Shown here: in pieces, positions 7,930-16,995 of the stretch
Layout of the letters: every line of letters begins with the position of its first letter
Position numbering within the stretch: position 1 is the stretch's first letter
From: Aquisphaera giovannonii
Lineage (GTDB): Bacteria > Planctomycetota > Planctomycetia > Isosphaerales > Isosphaeraceae
Assembly (NCBI RefSeq): GCF_008087625.1
Contig: NZ_CP042997.1
Location: 6,882,001-6,946,000 of the forward strand
DNA length: 64,000 nt
Direction of reading: 5' to 3'
Translations under genes and position numbers: made by a program
Notes under the pieces: model-generated
What the model was told of the DNA's origin: nothing
What the model saw: only the letters and a program-made list of their open reading frames with translations
Database searches by the model: none

Positions 7930-10140
7930 GTGGCGCTCGCGCGGGGCCGAGGCCGACCGTCCGGGATTTCAGCCGTGGCAGTCATTCACTCGCTTCCCAA
8001 CGGGCCCCCGTCGACCGCGACCCCGACCCTGACCGTCGATCCCAGCCTGTTCATCAATCGCGAGCTGAGCTGGCTGGACTTCAACGAGCGCGTGCTGGAG
8101 GAGGCCCGCGACCCGTCCAATCCGCTCCTCGACCGCCTCAAGTTCGTGGCGATCTGCGCCTCCAACCTGGACGAGTTCTTCGAGGTCCGCGTCGCGGGCC
8201 TCCAGGCCCAGCTCTACGAGAACCTCGAGCCCCAGGACCTGCCCCCCGACGGCATGGGCCCGCTGGCCCAGCTGCTCGAGATCGCCCGCCGCGCGCACGA
8301 CTTCGTCGGGCGGCTCTACGACACCTGGCTGCACGACATCCTCCCCAAGCTCCGGGAGTACGGCATCCGGATCTGCTCACCCGACGAGCTGACGCCCGGC
8401 CAGGTCGGCTTCCTGGACGACTACTTCGACAGCCAGGTCTACCCGGTGCTCACGCCGCTGGCCATCGACCCGGCCCACCCGTTCCCGCACGTCCACAACA
8501 AGAGCCTGAACCTGCTGATGCGGATCGAGTCGATCACCCAGCACAACCGCCTCCTGTACGCGGTGCTCCAGGTCCCCTCGGTCATCGGCCGGCTCGTCCC
8601 GCTCCCGGACGAGGGGGACGGCCAGCGCCGGTTCGTCCTGCTGGAGGACGTGATCGGCCCCCGGCTCGACGCCCTCTTCGGGGGATACCGGGTGATCGAG
8701 CGGGTCGCCTTCCGGGCCACCCGGAACAGCGACCTCTCGATCCAGGAGAACGAGGTCAAGATCAGCCTGCTCTCGACCATCGAGGAGACCCTCCGCCAGC
8801 GGAAGTGGGGGGCCCCGGTGCGGCTGGAGATCTCCGAGAGGGCCGACGACGGCTTCCTCGCCCAGCTCCTCTCCGCCTCCGCGTTCGAGCTGGAGGAGCG
8901 GGACGTCTACAAGGTCCCCGGCCCGGTGGACCTGACCGCCCTGGCGGGCCTCTACAAGCTCGAGGGCTTCCGGGAGCTGAAGGAGCCCCCCTTCGACCCC
9001 CAGATGCCCGCCTGCATGGCCACCCGGAAGAGCGTCTTCTCGGCGATCCGGGAATCCGACATCCTGGTCCACCACCCCTTCGAATCGTTCGGCACGGTCG
9101 TCCAGTTCATCGAGCAGGCCTCCGAGGACCCGCAGGTCCTCGCCATCAAGATGACGCTCTACCGGACGGCCGACTCCAACCCGATCATCAACGCCCTCGC
9201 CCGCGCCGCGGAGAACGGCAAGCAGGTCACGGCCCTCGTCGAATTGCAGGCCCGCCTCGACGAGGAGAACAACATCGACAAGGCGCGGATGCTCCAGAAG
9301 GCGGGCGTCCACGTCGTCTACGGCATCGTCGGCCTGAAGACCCACTGCAAGGCGGCGCTCGTGGTCCGTCGCGAGCACGACGGCATCCGCCGCTACGTCC
9401 ACCTCGGTACGGGGAACTACAACCCGACGACCGCCAGGCTGTACACCGACCTGAGCTATTTCACCTGCCGCCCGGACTTCGGCGAGGACGCCAGCGCCCT
9501 GTTCAACCTGCTGACCGGCTACTCCCAGGGCGGCCCCTGGAGGAAGCTCGTCGTCGCCCCCGTCCACCTGGCCAATCGCCTGACGATGCTCATCGAGCGA
9601 GAGACCGTGCACGCCCGGGCCGGCCGCCCCGCGCGGATCATCGCCAAGATGAACTCGCTGGTGGACCCGAACATCATTGAGTCCCTCTACGAGGCCTCGG
9701 TCGCGGGCGTGAAGATCGAGCTGATCGTCCGGGGGATCTGCTGCCTGCGCCCCGGCGTGCCGGGCGTGTCCGAGAACATCCGCGTCGTCAGCATCCTGGA
9801 CAAGTACCTGGAGCACTCCCGGATCGCCTATTTCCTGAACGACGGCCTCCCCGAGGTCTTCCTCTCCTCGGCGGACTGGATGCCGCGGAACTTCCGCCGG
9901 CGCGTCGAGCTGATGTTCCCCATCGAGGAGCCGGCCCTCCGGACCCGGATCATCGACAGCATCCTCGCCCTGGTCCTGGCCGACAACACGAAGGCCCGCG
10001 AGCTCCTCCCCGACGGCACCTACCGCCGCATCAAGCCGAAGCCCGGCGAGCCCGCCCTGCGCTCCCAGATCGAGTTCCAGAACCTCGCCCGCGAGCATGC
10101 CGAGGACAATCCGATCCGCCACCCCATCGCGGCCATCTAG
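7930..10140 (+). CDS. ppk1: Polyphosphate kinase 1
   Basis: Reversible enzyme that builds polyphosphate from ATP. The 736-residue frame has the family N domain (LFINRELSWLDFNERVLEEARD), the head domain (HPFPHVHNKSLNL) and the catalytic C domains. The autophosphorylated histidine is His491 in YVHLGTGNYNPTTARLYTDLSYFT, and the second phospholipase-D-like half carries HSRIAYFLNDG. The family typically has about 690 residues, so the first 30 residues here may not be translated. GTG at 7930 is the longest start; GTG at 7975 is an alternative in the same frame, and neither has a clear ribosome site. The gene follows nfo by about 60 bases and could share its transcript. Confidence 0.96.
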   Translation: MALARGRGRPSGISAVAVIHSLPNGPPSTATPTLTVDPSLFINRELSWLDFNERVLEEARDPSNPLLDRLKFVAICASNLDEFFEVRVAGLQAQLYENLEPQDLPPDGMGPLAQLLEIARRAHDFVGRLYDTWLHDILPKLREYGIRICSPDELTPGQVGFLDDYFDSQVYPVLTPLAIDPAHPFPHVHNKSLNLLMRIESITQHNRLLYAVLQVPSVIGRLVPLPDEGDGQRRFVLLEDVIGPRLDALFGGYRVIERVAFRATRNSDLSIQENEVKISLLSTIEETLRQRKWGAPVRLEISERADDGFLAQLLSASAFELEERDVYKVPGPVDLTALAGLYKLEGFRELKEPPFDPQMPACMATRKSVFSAIRESDILVHHPFESFGTVVQFIEQASEDPQVLAIKMTLYRTADSNPIINALARAAENGKQVTALVELQARLDEENNIDKARMLQKAGVHVVYGIVGLKTHCKAALVVRREHDGIRRYVHLGTGNYNPTTARLYTDLSYFTCRPDFGEDASALFNLLTGYSQGGPWRKLVVAPVHLANRLTMLIERETVHARAGRPARIIAKMNSLVDPNIIESLYEASVAGVKIELIVRGICCLRPGVPGVSENIRVVSILDKYLEHSRIAYFLNDGLPEVFLSSADWMPRNFRRRVELMFPIEEPALRTRIIDSILALVLADNTKARELLPDGTYRRIKPKPGEPALRSQIEFQNLAREHAEDNPIRHPIAAI

Positions 10141-10314
10141 GCATCGCCGCGACCCGACGTCGCGCCGAGACGGGCGTAGCAAGGCCCGGGGCCCGGCGGA
10201 TGCCGGAGGCCGGGGCGACGTCCGTCCGGAACGCTCGCCCGCCGCGGACGGCGTCCGGAGCCTTGCCATCGAAGCCGGGGGTCGGAGTCCGGCCGCTCCC
10301 GCCGGAGGCGATCG

Positions 10315-10343
10315 TTGACACCCCCGCCGTCGGTCTGGAAGAT
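10315..10343 (+). promoter_or_regulatory. Predicted promoter of icd-aceK
   Basis: A perfect TTGACA at 10315-10320 is followed after 17 bases by a weak -10 element (GAAGAT at 10338-10343). It would give a leader of about 60 bases before icd. The weak -10 suggests help from an activator or another sigma factor. Confidence 0.45.
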
Positions 10344-10408
10344 GGCCGGAAGAATGCCCCGAGAGCGGCATCCACGCAAGCGGCTACGTCCTTCCAGGAG
10401 CGAGTTTG

Positions 10409-11707
10409 ATGGCCAGTCCGAAGCCGGAGGTCCCCGCCGGGGGCGAGAAGATCACGATCGAGAACGGCAAGCTGAACGTCCCCGACCGGCCCATCATCCC
10501 GTTCATCGAGGGGGACGGGACCGGGCCGGACATCTGGCGGGCGTCGGTGCGCGTCCTGGATGCGGCGGTGCAGAAGGCCTACGGCGGCAGGAAGACGATC
10601 CGGTGGACGGAGGTCTACGCGGGGGAGAAGTCCTATCAGCTCTTCTCGACATGGCTGCCGGACGAGACCGTCGCCGCCTTCCGCGAGTATCTCGTCGGCA
10701 TCAAGGGGCCGCTCACCACGCCCGTCGGCGGCGGCATCCGGTCGCTGAACGTCGCGCTGCGGCAGATGCTCGACCTGTACGTCTGCCTGCGCCCCGTCCG
10801 CTGGTTCCATGGCGTGCCCTCGCCCGTGAAGCGGCCCGAGGCCGTGGACATGGTGATCTTCCGCGAGAACACCGAGGACGTGTACGCCGGGATCGAGTTC
10901 GAGGAGGGCTCGGCCGACGTCAAGAAGGTCGTCGCGTTCCTCAAGGACAACTTCCCCAAGATGTACGACAAGATCCGCTTCCCGGAGACCGCCGCGATCG
11001 GCATCAAGCCGATCTCCCGCGAGGGGAGCGACCGGCTCATCCGCTCGGCGATCCAGTATGCGATCGCCAACAAGCGGAAGAGCGTGACGATCGTCCACAA
11101 GGGCAACATCATGAAGTTCACCGAGGGCGCCTTCCGCAACCACGGATACGCCCTCGCGGAGGCGGAGTTCGGCGACGCCACCTACACGTGGGGCCAGTGG
11201 GAGAAGACCAAGGCCGCCGGCGGAGAGGAGGCCGCCAACGCCGAGCAGAAGGCCGCGCTGGCGTCGGGCAAGGTCCTCGTCAAGGACGCGATCGCCGACA
11301 TCACGCTCCAGCAGGTCCTCACCCGTCCCAATGAGTTCGACGTGATCGCCACGATGAACCTGAACGGCGATTACCTGTCGGATGCCCTGGCCGCCCAGGT
11401 CGGAGGGATCGGCATCGCGCCCGGCGGCAACATCAATTACGTCACGGGGCACGCCGTCTTCGAGGCGACCCACGGCACGGCCCCCAAGTATGCCGGGCTG
11501 GACCAGGTCAACCCGGGCTCGGTGATCCTCTCCGGCGAGATGATGCTCCGCTACCTGGGCTGGACCGAGGCCGCGGACCTCGTCATCAAGGGCATGGACG
11601 GCGCCATCGGCGCGAAGACCGTCACCTACGACTTTGCCCGCCTCATGGAAGGCGCCAGGCAGGTCAAGTGCAGCGAATTCGGCGACGCCGTCATCAAGGC
11701 CATGTAG
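10409..11707 (+). CDS. icd: Isocitrate dehydrogenase, NADP-dependent
   Basis: TCA cycle enzyme that converts isocitrate to 2-oxoglutarate and CO2 in the cytoplasm. The 432-residue protein aligns by eye with the E. coli type: [12 protein letters not shown] at the N-terminus, the substrate loop [33 protein letters not shown] and [17 protein letters not shown]. Ser112 in the substrate loop corresponds to the serine phosphorylated by AceK in E. coli. Lys360 and Tyr361 match the residues that bind the NADP 2'-phosphate, so NADP is the likely cofactor. The start at 10409 has GGAG upstream. It is followed 91 bases later by aceK, which makes reversible inactivation of this enzyme very likely. Confidence 0.97.
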   Translation: MASPKPEVPAGGEKITIENGKLNVPDRPIIPFIEGDGTGPDIWRASVRVLDAAVQKAYGGRKTIRWTEVYAGEKSYQLFSTWLPDETVAAFREYLVGIKGPLTTPVGGGIRSLNVALRQMLDLYVCLRPVRWFHGVPSPVKRPEAVDMVIFRENTEDVYAGIEFEEGSADVKKVVAFLKDNFPKMYDKIRFPETAAIGIKPISREGSDRLIRSAIQYAIANKRKSVTIVHKGNIMKFTEGAFRNHGYALAEAEFGDATYTWGQWEKTKAAGGEEAANAEQKAALASGKVLVKDAIADITLQQVLTRPNEFDVIATMNLNGDYLSDALAAQVGGIGIAPGGNINYVTGHAVFEATHGTAPKYAGLDQVNPGSVILSGEMMLRYLGWTEAADLVIKGMDGAIGAKTVTYDFARLMEGARQVKCSEFGDAVIKAM

Positions 11708-11798
11708 GACGCGCCCACCCCGCGCCGCCGCCCCGAGCTCGGGGCCGGCGCGGGACGCGGGGCGACCCGGGGCGCGTCGGAACCGGGAGCGGCCTGCC

Positions 11799-13535
11799 AT
11801 GTGGATCCCGGCCGAGCATCATCGCCTGGCCCGACGGGGGGCCGCCTCGATCGCCGAGGCCTTCGACGCCTACGAGCGGGAATTCCGGTCCATCACCGCG
11901 AGGGCCCGTCATCGCTTCATCCGCCGCGACTGGCCGGGCATGCATCGCGATGCCGCCGAGCGGCTGGACGTATACGGCCGGGCCGTCGCCGGCGTGGCCG
12001 CCGCCGTCCGCACCTCGCTCGACGCCTCCGAGAAGGACCCCAAGGTGTGGGCGACCATGAAGGGCGCCTATGCCGAGCTCATCGCCGGCCGGCCGGACAT
12101 CGAGCTCGCGAGGACGTTCTTCAACTCGGCCAGCCGGCGAATCTTCACGACCATCGGCGTCAACCCGCAGATCGAGTTCCTCGGCCCCGACCTCGACGAC
12201 CCGGCCGACCCGCCGGGCGAGGCGGAGCCCGTCGAGAGGACCTTCCCGGCGAGTCGCTCGCTGCCGGGCCTGATCCGAGAGATCGTGGAAAGCTGCGGCT
12301 TCGAGGCCCCGTTCGAAGACCTCGACGCCGACGCGAGCGAGGTCGCCCGGCGGATCGAGGTGGAGGCCGCCCGCGCGGCCGCCGACCCCCTGGACGCGAT
12401 CGACGTGATCGCCTCGGTCTTCTACAGGAACCAGGGGGCGTATCTCGTCGGCCGCATCTGGCGAGGGACGCGTGCCACCCCGCTGGCCCTCGCGATCGTC
12501 CACGGACGCGCCGGCCTCGTCATCGATGCCGCCCTGCTCCACGCGGACGACGTGAGCATCCTGTTCAGCTTCACCCGCTCGTATTTCCACGTGGAGGTGA
12601 GCCGGCCGGCCCGGCTGGTCGCGTACCTGAAGGGCGTCATGCCCCGGAAGCCGACCGCGGAGCTGTACAACGCCATCGGCTTCAACAGGCACGGCAAGAC
12701 GGAATTGTTCCGCGACCTGATGGCACACATCCAGCACTCGACCGAACGCTTCGAGATCGCCCCCGGGGAGCGCGGGATGGTGATGTGCGTCTTCACGCTC
12801 CCCTCGTTCGACATCGTCTTCAAGGTCATCCGCGACCGCTTCGCCTATCCCAAGACCGCGACCCGGCGCGAGGTGATGCAGAGCTATCAGCTCGTCTTCC
12901 GACACGACCGCGCGGGGAGGCTGGCCGACGTGCAGGAGTTCGAGCACCTGGCCTTCCCGCGGGCCCGGTTCTCGGATGACGTCCTGGACGAGCTCGCCCG
13001 GGAGGCCGGCCAGACCGCGAGCATCGGAGCCGACGTCGTCGAGCTGCGGCACCTCTACGTCGAGCGGCGGATGATGCCGCTCAACCTGTTCCTGCGGGAA
13101 GCCTCACCGGCCGACGCCCGCGCGGCGATCCTCGACTACGGGCAGGCCGTCAAGGACCTGGCCGCCACGGACATCTTCCCGGGCGACATGCTCCTGAAGA
13201 ACTTCGGCGTGACCCGCCATGGACGCGTCGTCTTCTACGATTACGACGAGCTCTGCCGCGTCACCGACTGCCATTTCCGCGAGCTACCGACGGCCAGCAG
13301 CCCGGACGAGGACTTCGCCGCCGAACCCTGGTTCTACGTCGGCCCCGCCGACATCTTCCCCGAGGAGTTCCTTCGCTTCCTCGGCCTGCAAGGGGAACCG
13401 CTCCGGGCCTTCCTGGAGTTCCACGCCGACCTCCTGACCTCCCGCTACTGGACCGGGATGCAGTCCAAGCACCGGGCCGGTGAGCTCGTCGACATCCTCC
13501 CCTACCGCGACTCCCTCAGGATCACCCGCGCTTGA
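11799..13535 (+). CDS. aceK: Isocitrate dehydrogenase kinase/phosphatase
   Basis: Bifunctional enzyme that phosphorylates and dephosphorylates isocitrate dehydrogenase and so switches carbon between the TCA cycle and the glyoxylate shunt. The protein is 578 residues long, the same as I recall for E. coli AceK. The conserved core is easy to see: the ATP-binding lysine Lys342 in FKVIRDRF, catalytic Asp463 in FPGDMLLKNFGVTRHGRVVFYDYDE, and Asp481 in the same block. The N-terminal regulatory part includes FFNSASRRIFTTIGVNP and YRNQGAYLVGRIW. The start at 11799 has GGGAG nine bases upstream. AceK is best known from proteobacteria, where it sits in aceBAK; here it is attached to its substrate gene icd, while aceBA lies about 22 kb away. 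Confidence 0.95.
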   Translation: MWIPAEHHRLARRGAASIAEAFDAYEREFRSITARARHRFIRRDWPGMHRDAAERLDVYGRAVAGVAAAVRTSLDASEKDPKVWATMKGAYAELIAGRPDIELARTFFNSASRRIFTTIGVNPQIEFLGPDLDDPADPPGEAEPVERTFPASRSLPGLIREIVESCGFEAPFEDLDADASEVARRIEVEAARAAADPLDAIDVIASVFYRNQGAYLVGRIWRGTRATPLALAIVHGRAGLVIDAALLHADDVSILFSFTRSYFHVEVSRPARLVAYLKGVMPRKPTAELYNAIGFNRHGKTELFRDLMAHIQHSTERFEIAPGERGMVMCVFTLPSFDIVFKVIRDRFAYPKTATRREVMQSYQLVFRHDRAGRLADVQEFEHLAFPRARFSDDVLDELAREAGQTASIGADVVELRHLYVERRMMPLNLFLREASPADARAAILDYGQAVKDLAATDIFPGDMLLKNFGVTRHGRVVFYDYDELCRVTDCHFRELPTASSPDEDFAAEPWFYVGPADIFPEEFLRFLGLQGEPLRAFLEFHADLLTSRYWTGMQSKHRAGELVDILPYRDSLRITRA

Positions 13536-13676
13536 ACACTCCAATCGCCGATGACGAATGACAAATCTCTCAGCCTTCCCATCTTGTCTATTCATGCCTT
13601 GCCGACCTGGTACAATCTCCCCAATCCGAAAGATCGGACCGCATGGCATCCCGAAGTCGCACCGAGGAGAACGAAG

Positions 13677-14258
13677 ATGGGAATTGGTTCTGAGACGACC
13701 CGCCGGAAAGTCCGGACGATCGGCCTCGCCGTCGAAGGGGTGGAGGAGCGCGTCCTCCTCTCGACCGGGATTGCGAGCCCGCTCCGGTCGCATGTCGCGC
13801 ACTACGCCGCGATGCCGAAGTCGCAGAAGCTGGTGCTGTCTGGAAACCTGAAGGGAAGTCTCACGCCACAGCCGCTGGCCGATCTTCAGAATGTCAGCCT
13901 TACGGCGACTCTGCAGGGCAGGACCGGCAACAGGAAGCTGGGCAACGTGCTCATCACCGCGACCGGGATCGCACCCGCCGCGATCCAGGATCAGGTCGGA
14001 CGCATGAAGCTGGTGTCGCAGCTTCAGGTCCAGTTCGTCACGCCTTCCGGCTCGGATACCTCTCCCGGCACGCTGACGCTCGGCACGTCGCGGAACCGGT
14101 CGAAGGTCCCCTTCAAGGTGACCGTGTCGCTCTCCAATGGCACCGACATCCTCGCCGGCGCGTCCGGGACGTACACGATCCAGGGGACTCTGAACGCGAA
14201 CGCTGGCTCCATCTCGGGCCGGCTCCGCGGCACGCTGAGGACGCAGCCGATCGCCTGA
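13677..14258 (+). CDS. Exported or surface protein with LEPR-XLL-like N-terminal motif
   Basis: This 193-residue protein begins with a basic segment (ETTRRKVRTIGLAVEGVEERVLLS) that resembles the planctomycete LEPR-XLL motif found at the start of many large surface proteins. The rest is a beta-rich domain with repeated Leu/Thr/Gly strands (SGNLKGSLTP, LTATLQGRTG, SGTYTIQGTLN, SGRLRGTL), without cysteines. I do not recognise a family. The ATG at 13677 is supported by GAGGAGA seven bases upstream; the frame is open back to 13551, but that part lacks coding character. A TACAAT hexamer at 13611-13616 could be a -10 element but has no well-placed -35. Base composition is visibly less GC-rich than in neighbouring genes. 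Confidence 0.7.
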   Translation: MGIGSETTRRKVRTIGLAVEGVEERVLLSTGIASPLRSHVAHYAAMPKSQKLVLSGNLKGSLTPQPLADLQNVSLTATLQGRTGNRKLGNVLITATGIAPAAIQDQVGRMKLVSQLQVQFVTPSGSDTSPGTLTLGTSRNRSKVPFKVTVSLSNGTDILAGASGTYTIQGTLNANAGSISGRLRGTLRTQPIA

Positions 14259-14291
14259 GCGAGACCCTCGAGCGCCGGAGCGAGACCCTCG
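14257..14291 (+). repeat. Two copies of a 14-base direct repeat
   Basis: GAGCGAGACCCTCG occurs at 14257-14270 and again at 14278-14291, a 21-base period, right after the stop codon of the LEPR-XLL-like gene. No function is evident. Confidence 0.6.
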
Positions 14292-14313
14292 CCGGGGAAA
14301 GGACTCCTCGGCA

Positions 14314-14334
14314 CCCGCCGGACGATCCGGCGGG
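14314..14334. terminator. Hairpin between convergent genes
   Basis: A perfect inverted repeat with arms CCCGCCGGA and TCCGGCGGG and a three-base loop lies between the convergent genes ending at 14258 and 14347. There is no clear U-tract, so it may terminate poorly alone or act as a transcript-end stabiliser. Confidence 0.55.
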
Positions 14335-14346
14335 ACCCTACGCCGG

Positions 14347-15045
14347 TCACGCGTCCACGGCCTGGCGGACCCGGAAGTGGGGTGCGGGGATGCTCGGGAT
14401 GGACTCGGGCACCACGCCCTCGCTGAGGAGGAACGGGGCGAAGCCTCGATGGACCTTCTGGGCGACGGCCTGGAACCCCGCGGCGCCCATGAGCTCGCGG
14501 AACCGGCGGGACGAGGCGTGGTGCACGTTCCCCTCCCGGAAGGTGACGCAGACGTCGTAGATGAACCAGCCCCAGGGGCCATCCCGGTAGCCGTCGATGA
14601 TGAGCAGCCGCCCGCCGGGGCGGAGCACCCGCTGCATCTCCTGGACGGCCCGCTCCTGGTTGGGATAGTGGTGGAAGCTGTTGGCGCAGGTGACGAAGTC
14701 GAACGTCCCCGACGCGAAGGGCAGGCGTTCCGAGTCGCCGCGGACCGGGATGACGTTGTCGGCGAGGAACTCCCAGCGCCGGCGGCCCTTGGCGAGCATC
14801 TCCGGCACGAGGTCGATCCCGACCACCTCCGCCTCGGGCATGGCGGCCCGGATGCGGGATGCGAACAACCCCGTGCCGCAGCCGACGTCGAGGACGCGGA
14901 ACGGACGATCCGCGGCCACGGCCCGGATCCGGCGGATCAAGGCGCGATGCGACGGACCGAACAGGAGCCACTGGAGGATGCAGCGGTCGTAGCTCTCGCT
15001 CCAGCGGGTGAATTCCTCGGCCGCCTGGTCCCTGTCGTAGCTCAT
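14347..15045 (-). CDS. Class I SAM-dependent methyltransferase
   Basis: This 232-residue protein has the methyltransferase type 11 fold. The SAM-binding motif I (VLDVGCGTGLFASRI) is near residues 52-66, followed by the acidic end of strand 2 (VVGIDLVPEM), the DSERLPFASGTFDFVTCANSFHH block and the VLRPGGRLLIIDGYRDG motif. The arrangement resembles UbiE/ubiquinone-type enzymes, but the substrate cannot be told. The ATG at 15045 is well placed with GGAGG six bases upstream and starts just before an amphipathic helix (SYDRDQAAEEFTRWSESYD) that is common in this group. It stands alone on the minus strand and is divergent from iscS. Confidence 0.9.
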   Translation of the reverse strand: MSYDRDQAAEEFTRWSESYDRCILQWLLFGPSHRALIRRIRAVAADRPFRVLDVGCGTGLFASRIRAAMPEAEVVGIDLVPEMLAKGRRRWEFLADNVIPVRGDSERLPFASGTFDFVTCANSFHHYPNQERAVQEMQRVLRPGGRLLIIDGYRDGPWGWFIYDVCVTFREGNVHHASSRRFRELMGAAGFQAVAQKVHRGFAPFLLSEGVVPESIPSIPAPHFRVRQAVDA

Positions 15046-15142
15046 CGTGGCCTCCATGCCTGATGCCGCTCGAATCGGTGGGCGATACCTCCCGGACCTC
15101 GCCTTTCTAACCCGCAATCCGAAATCGGACAACCCGGAATCG

Positions 15143-15166
15143 ATCGGGGCATCGGGGCATCGGGGC
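15143..15166 (+). repeat. Short tandem repeat, three 8-base units
   Basis: ATCGGGGC is repeated three times without change in the region between the methyltransferase and iscS. It may vary in copy number between strains. Confidence 0.6.
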
Positions 15167-15221
15167 CGCGTGAACGGGCGAGCGGGGCGAACGGTTCGGG
15201 GGGCCGCGTCGGAGGCCTGGA

Positions 15222-15250
15222 TTGAATCCGCGGACGCCGAGGCCTAAAAT
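15222..15250 (+). promoter_or_regulatory. Predicted promoter of iscS-iscA
   Basis: TTGAAT (15222-15227) and TAAAAT (15245-15250) are 17 bases apart, a strong sigma-70 type match that stands out from the GC-rich surroundings. The predicted start at about 15257 leaves only around ten bases before the iscS ATG, so the ribosome site AGGAAG would sit at the very 5' end of the mRNA. Confidence 0.6.
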
Positions 15251-15264
15251 AAAACAGGAAGAAT

Positions 15265-16500
15265 ATGATGCGAAAAAGCCCGAGTCCGGTCGAGGCCCCG
15301 AGGCACGTGCTCCAGCTCCCCGTCTACATGGATAACCACTCGACGACCAGGCCGGATCCCCGGGTGGTCGAGGCGATGCTGCCGTATTTCGGCGCGATCT
15401 ATGGCAACGCGGCGAGCGCCTCGCATCGCTTCGGCTGGGAGGCGGCGGAGGGCGCGGACCGCGCCCGCGAGCAGGTCGCCCGGGCCCTGGGCGCCGAGCC
15501 CCGCGAGATCGTGTTCACCTCGGGGGCGACGGAAGCGAATAATCTGGCGATCAAGGGCGCGGCGCAGGCGTATCAGCGGAGAGGGAAGCACGTCGTCACG
15601 GCGGCCGCCGAGCACAAGGCGGTCCTGGATACGGTACGGCGACTCGGCCGCGAGGGCTGGGAGATCACCGTCGTGCCTTGCGACGCGACCGGTCGCGTGG
15701 ATGCGGCGAGCATCCTCCCCGTGCTCCGGCCCGATACGGTGCTGGTGTCGGTCATGGCGGCGAGCAACGAGGTCGGCACGATCAACCCCATCCGGGAGAT
15801 CGGCCGAATCTGCCGAGAGCGGGGTGTCGTCTTCCACACCGACGCCACCCAGGCCGTGGGCAAGATCCCCATCGAGGTGAACGACGACCACGTGGACCTG
15901 CTCAGCCTGTCCGCCCATAAGGTGTACGGCCCGAAGGGGGTCGGCGCCCTGTACGTCCGCCGTCGCGACCCGATGGTCCGGCTCGTCCCCCAGATGGACG
16001 GGGGTGGGCACGAGCGCGGGATGCGGAGCGGGACGCTCCCCGTGCCGCTTGTCGTCGGTTTGGGGAAGGCCCTCGAGCTGGCCATGGAGGAGCGGGACGC
16101 CGAATCGGCCCGGCTGCTCGTGCTCCGCGAGCGCCTGCATCGGGGCATCGCGGGCCGGGTCGAGGGGATCCGCCTGAACGGCCATCCGACGGAGCGGCTG
16201 CCGGGCAATCTCAACCTCAGCTTCGCCTACGTGGACGGCGAGGCCCTCATGATGGCGATGCGGGACGTCGCCGTGAGCTCCGGGGCCGCGTGCACGTCCG
16301 TCGATCCGGAGCCGAGCCACGTCCTGCTGGCGATGGGCCTCGACGAGGACATGGCGCGTGCCAGCCTGAGATTCGGCCTGGGCCGATTCACCACCGAGGT
16401 GGAGGTCGACTTCGCGGCGGACGCGGTGGCGGAGGCCGTCGAGAGGCTCCGCGTGCACAGCGCCGCGTGGGCGTTTTCAAAAACCGGTCGTGAGGTTTGA
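15265..16500 (+). CDS. iscS: Cysteine desulfurase (IscS/NifS family)
   Basis: PLP enzyme that takes sulfur from cysteine for iron-sulfur clusters and other thio-cofactors. The 411-residue protein has the family N-terminus (PVYMDNHSTTRPDPRVVEAM), the SGATEANNLAIKG block, HTDATQAVGKIP, the PLP lysine Lys219 in SAHKVYGPKG, and the active-site Cys343 in SSGAACTSVDPEPSHVL. The catalytic loop is of the long, IscS-like kind. Two ATG codons (15265 and 15268) follow AGGAAG, and either could be used. It is followed 88 bases later by an IscA-type carrier, a minimal isc pair without iscU, hscA or fdx nearby; other scaffold genes must lie elsewhere. Confidence 0.95.
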   Translation: MMRKSPSPVEAPRHVLQLPVYMDNHSTTRPDPRVVEAMLPYFGAIYGNAASASHRFGWEAAEGADRAREQVARALGAEPREIVFTSGATEANNLAIKGAAQAYQRRGKHVVTAAAEHKAVLDTVRRLGREGWEITVVPCDATGRVDAASILPVLRPDTVLVSVMAASNEVGTINPIREIGRICRERGVVFHTDATQAVGKIPIEVNDDHVDLLSLSAHKVYGPKGVGALYVRRRDPMVRLVPQMDGGGHERGMRSGTLPVPLVVGLGKALELAMEERDAESARLLVLRERLHRGIAGRVEGIRLNGHPTERLPGNLNLSFAYVDGEALMMAMRDVAVSSGAACTSVDPEPSHVLLAMGLDEDMARASLRFGLGRFTTEVEVDFAADAVAEAVERLRVHSAAWAFSKTGREV

Positions 16501-16587
16501 CGCGTCGATATGATAAGGTATCGCGACCGGTCCTCCATCGGCCGCAATCACCTGGATTCTTCGAAGAGCACAAAAGGAGCCGATTCG

Positions 16588-16917
16588 ATGGGTGTAACCC
16601 TGACCGAGAAGGCCGCGGGCGAGGTCAAGAAGATCATCTCGGAGCAGAACCTCCCCGAGGGGACGGTCCTCCGCGTCGGCGTGCAGGGCGGAGGCTGCAG
16701 CGGCTTCGCCTACAGCCTGAACTTCGACACCGGCACCACCGACAAGGATCGCATCGTGGACGCCCACGGCGTCACGCTCGCGGTCGAGAAGAAGTTCGAC
16801 CCCTTCCTCGACGGGACGGTCGTGGACTTCTACGACGGGCTGGAGAAGCGCGGGTTCGTGTTCAACAACCCCAACGTGGTGAAGAGCTGCGGCTGCGGCT
16901 CCTCGTTCCAGGTCTGA
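16588..16917 (+). CDS. iscA: Iron-sulfur cluster assembly/carrier protein (IscA/ErpA type)
   Basis: Small A-type carrier that receives iron-sulfur clusters and hands them to target enzymes. It is 109 residues long, normal for the family. The three ligand cysteines are present: Cys37 in GGGCSGFAY, and Cys101 and Cys103 in the C-terminal SCGCGSSF. The strong ribosome site AAAAGGAG precedes the ATG at 16588. Its position behind iscS suggests one operon. Whether it is functionally closer to IscA, SufA or ErpA cannot be settled from sequence. Confidence 0.93.
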   Translation: MGVTLTEKAAGEVKKIISEQNLPEGTVLRVGVQGGGCSGFAYSLNFDTGTTDKDRIVDAHGVTLAVEKKFDPFLDGTVVDFYDGLEKRGFVFNNPNVVKSCGCGSSFQV

Positions 16918-16963
16918 TCCCCGCCACGCCCCGGGCCCGAGCGAGGCGATGGGATGCCGAGGT

Positions 16964-16985
16964 CCCGCCCCGGAGATGGGGCGGG
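16964..16985. terminator. Hairpin between convergent iscA and dehydrogenase genes
   Basis: Perfect arms CCCGCCCC and GGGGCGGG enclose a six-base loop in the 78 bases between the two stop codons. It may stop transcripts from both sides. There is no U-tract. Confidence 0.55.
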
Positions 16986-16995
16986 AGGCCGGGCC

